DNA from: Nitrospirota bacterium
Lineage (GTDB): Bacteria > Nitrospirota > Nitrospiria > Nitrospirales > NS-4
DNA length: 11,790 nucleotides
Assembly: GCA_005877855.1 (NCBI GenBank)
Contig: VBOF01000156.1
Span: forward strand, 1 to 11,790
Direction: 5' to 3'
Made by a program: the position numbers and the translations under genes. The notes under the pieces were generated by a model. It was given only the letters and a program-made list of their open reading frames with translations. It made no database searches and was not told the DNA's origin. Positions 11,722 through 11,790 of this stretch are shown here, piece by piece (positions within the stretch are counted from its first letter, which is position 1; every line of letters begins with the position of its first letter).

Positions 11722-11790
11722 ATGGGGCGCGAGAAGATCACAGTCATCGGCGCTGGCAATGTCGGGGGCACAACCGCGCAGCGCTTGGTG
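11722..11790 (+). CDS. mdh: Malate dehydrogenase (N-terminal fragment, continues past right edge)
   Basis: The 23 visible residues, MGREKITVIGAGNVGGTTAQ then RLV, form the first strand, the dinucleotide-binding GxGxxG loop (Gly10, Gly12, Gly15) and the start of the next helix of an NAD-dependent LDH-like malate dehydrogenase. These enzymes interconvert malate and oxaloacetate in the oxidative or reductive TCA cycle. GGGAG lies 6 nt before the ATG. Lactate dehydrogenase of the same superfamily cannot be excluded from so short a fragment, but the ITVIGAGNVG opening is typical of the malate type. Confidence 0.8.
   Translation, partial: MGREKITVIGAGNVGGTTAQRLV

Overview
The window looks like chromosomal DNA from a GC-rich, free-living Gram-negative bacterium. 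A Slp-type outer-membrane lipoprotein implies an outer membrane. The mix of a KamA-type aminomutase, a CbbQ/NorQ AAA+ ATPase with a giant NorD/CbbO-like partner, a malate dehydrogenase and scattered short palindromic repeats reminds me of Nitrospirota (Nitrospira-like) genomes. That assignment is an inference from gene flavour, not from any marker gene. No rRNA, tRNA, CRISPR array, phage gene or complete insertion sequence was seen.

Region 1 (1-3581, minus strand) is a tight five-gene run. In transcription order it holds a NifU C-terminal-type Fe-S scaffold, a circularly permuted ATP-grasp-like protein, a glutaredoxin/GST-N-fold protein, a KamA-family radical SAM enzyme, and a dCTP-deaminase-like gene cut by the left edge. 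Gaps are 3-24 nt, and a plausible sigma70-type promoter lies just upstream. The Fe-S scaffold and thiol protein make sense beside a [4Fe-4S] radical SAM enzyme. The ATP-grasp protein could ligate an amino acid, so a beta-amino-acid pathway is a reasonable but unproven reading.

Region 2 (3663-5937, plus strand) is divergent. It has a YkgJ-type cysteine-cluster protein that overlaps a DUF2156 (phosphatidylglycerol lysyltransferase C-terminal-like) protein, then a stand-alone two-helix HAMP membrane protein with no output domain. A 180-nt convergent gap carrying an inverted pair of palindromic repeats separates it from a minus-strand Slp-family lipoprotein (6118-6687) with an unusual Tyr/Pro/Trp tail.

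Region 3 (6732-11070, plus strand) is the most interesting block. It holds a CbbQ/NirQ/NorQ-type MoxR AAA+ ATPase, a small disordered charged protein, and a 1017-residue NorD/CbbO-like protein. The large protein has helical repeats at the N-terminus, a central HExxH motif followed by an acidic EDARIE segment, and a C-terminal VWA domain with a MIDAS. No Rubisco or nitric oxide reductase subunit is visible nearby, so the client of this activase pair is unknown.

Region 4 (11071-11790) holds an inverted repeat that spans the start codon of an unrecognised 139-residue protein, a repeat-rich gap with competing hairpins, and the first 23 codons of a malate dehydrogenase. Two repeat families run through the window. 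One is a palindrome with arms like ACCCRTTGC/GCAAYGGGT (four copies, one inside the NorD-like reading frame). The other is a TGGGGTCAGAGTCCA-type motif (three copies).
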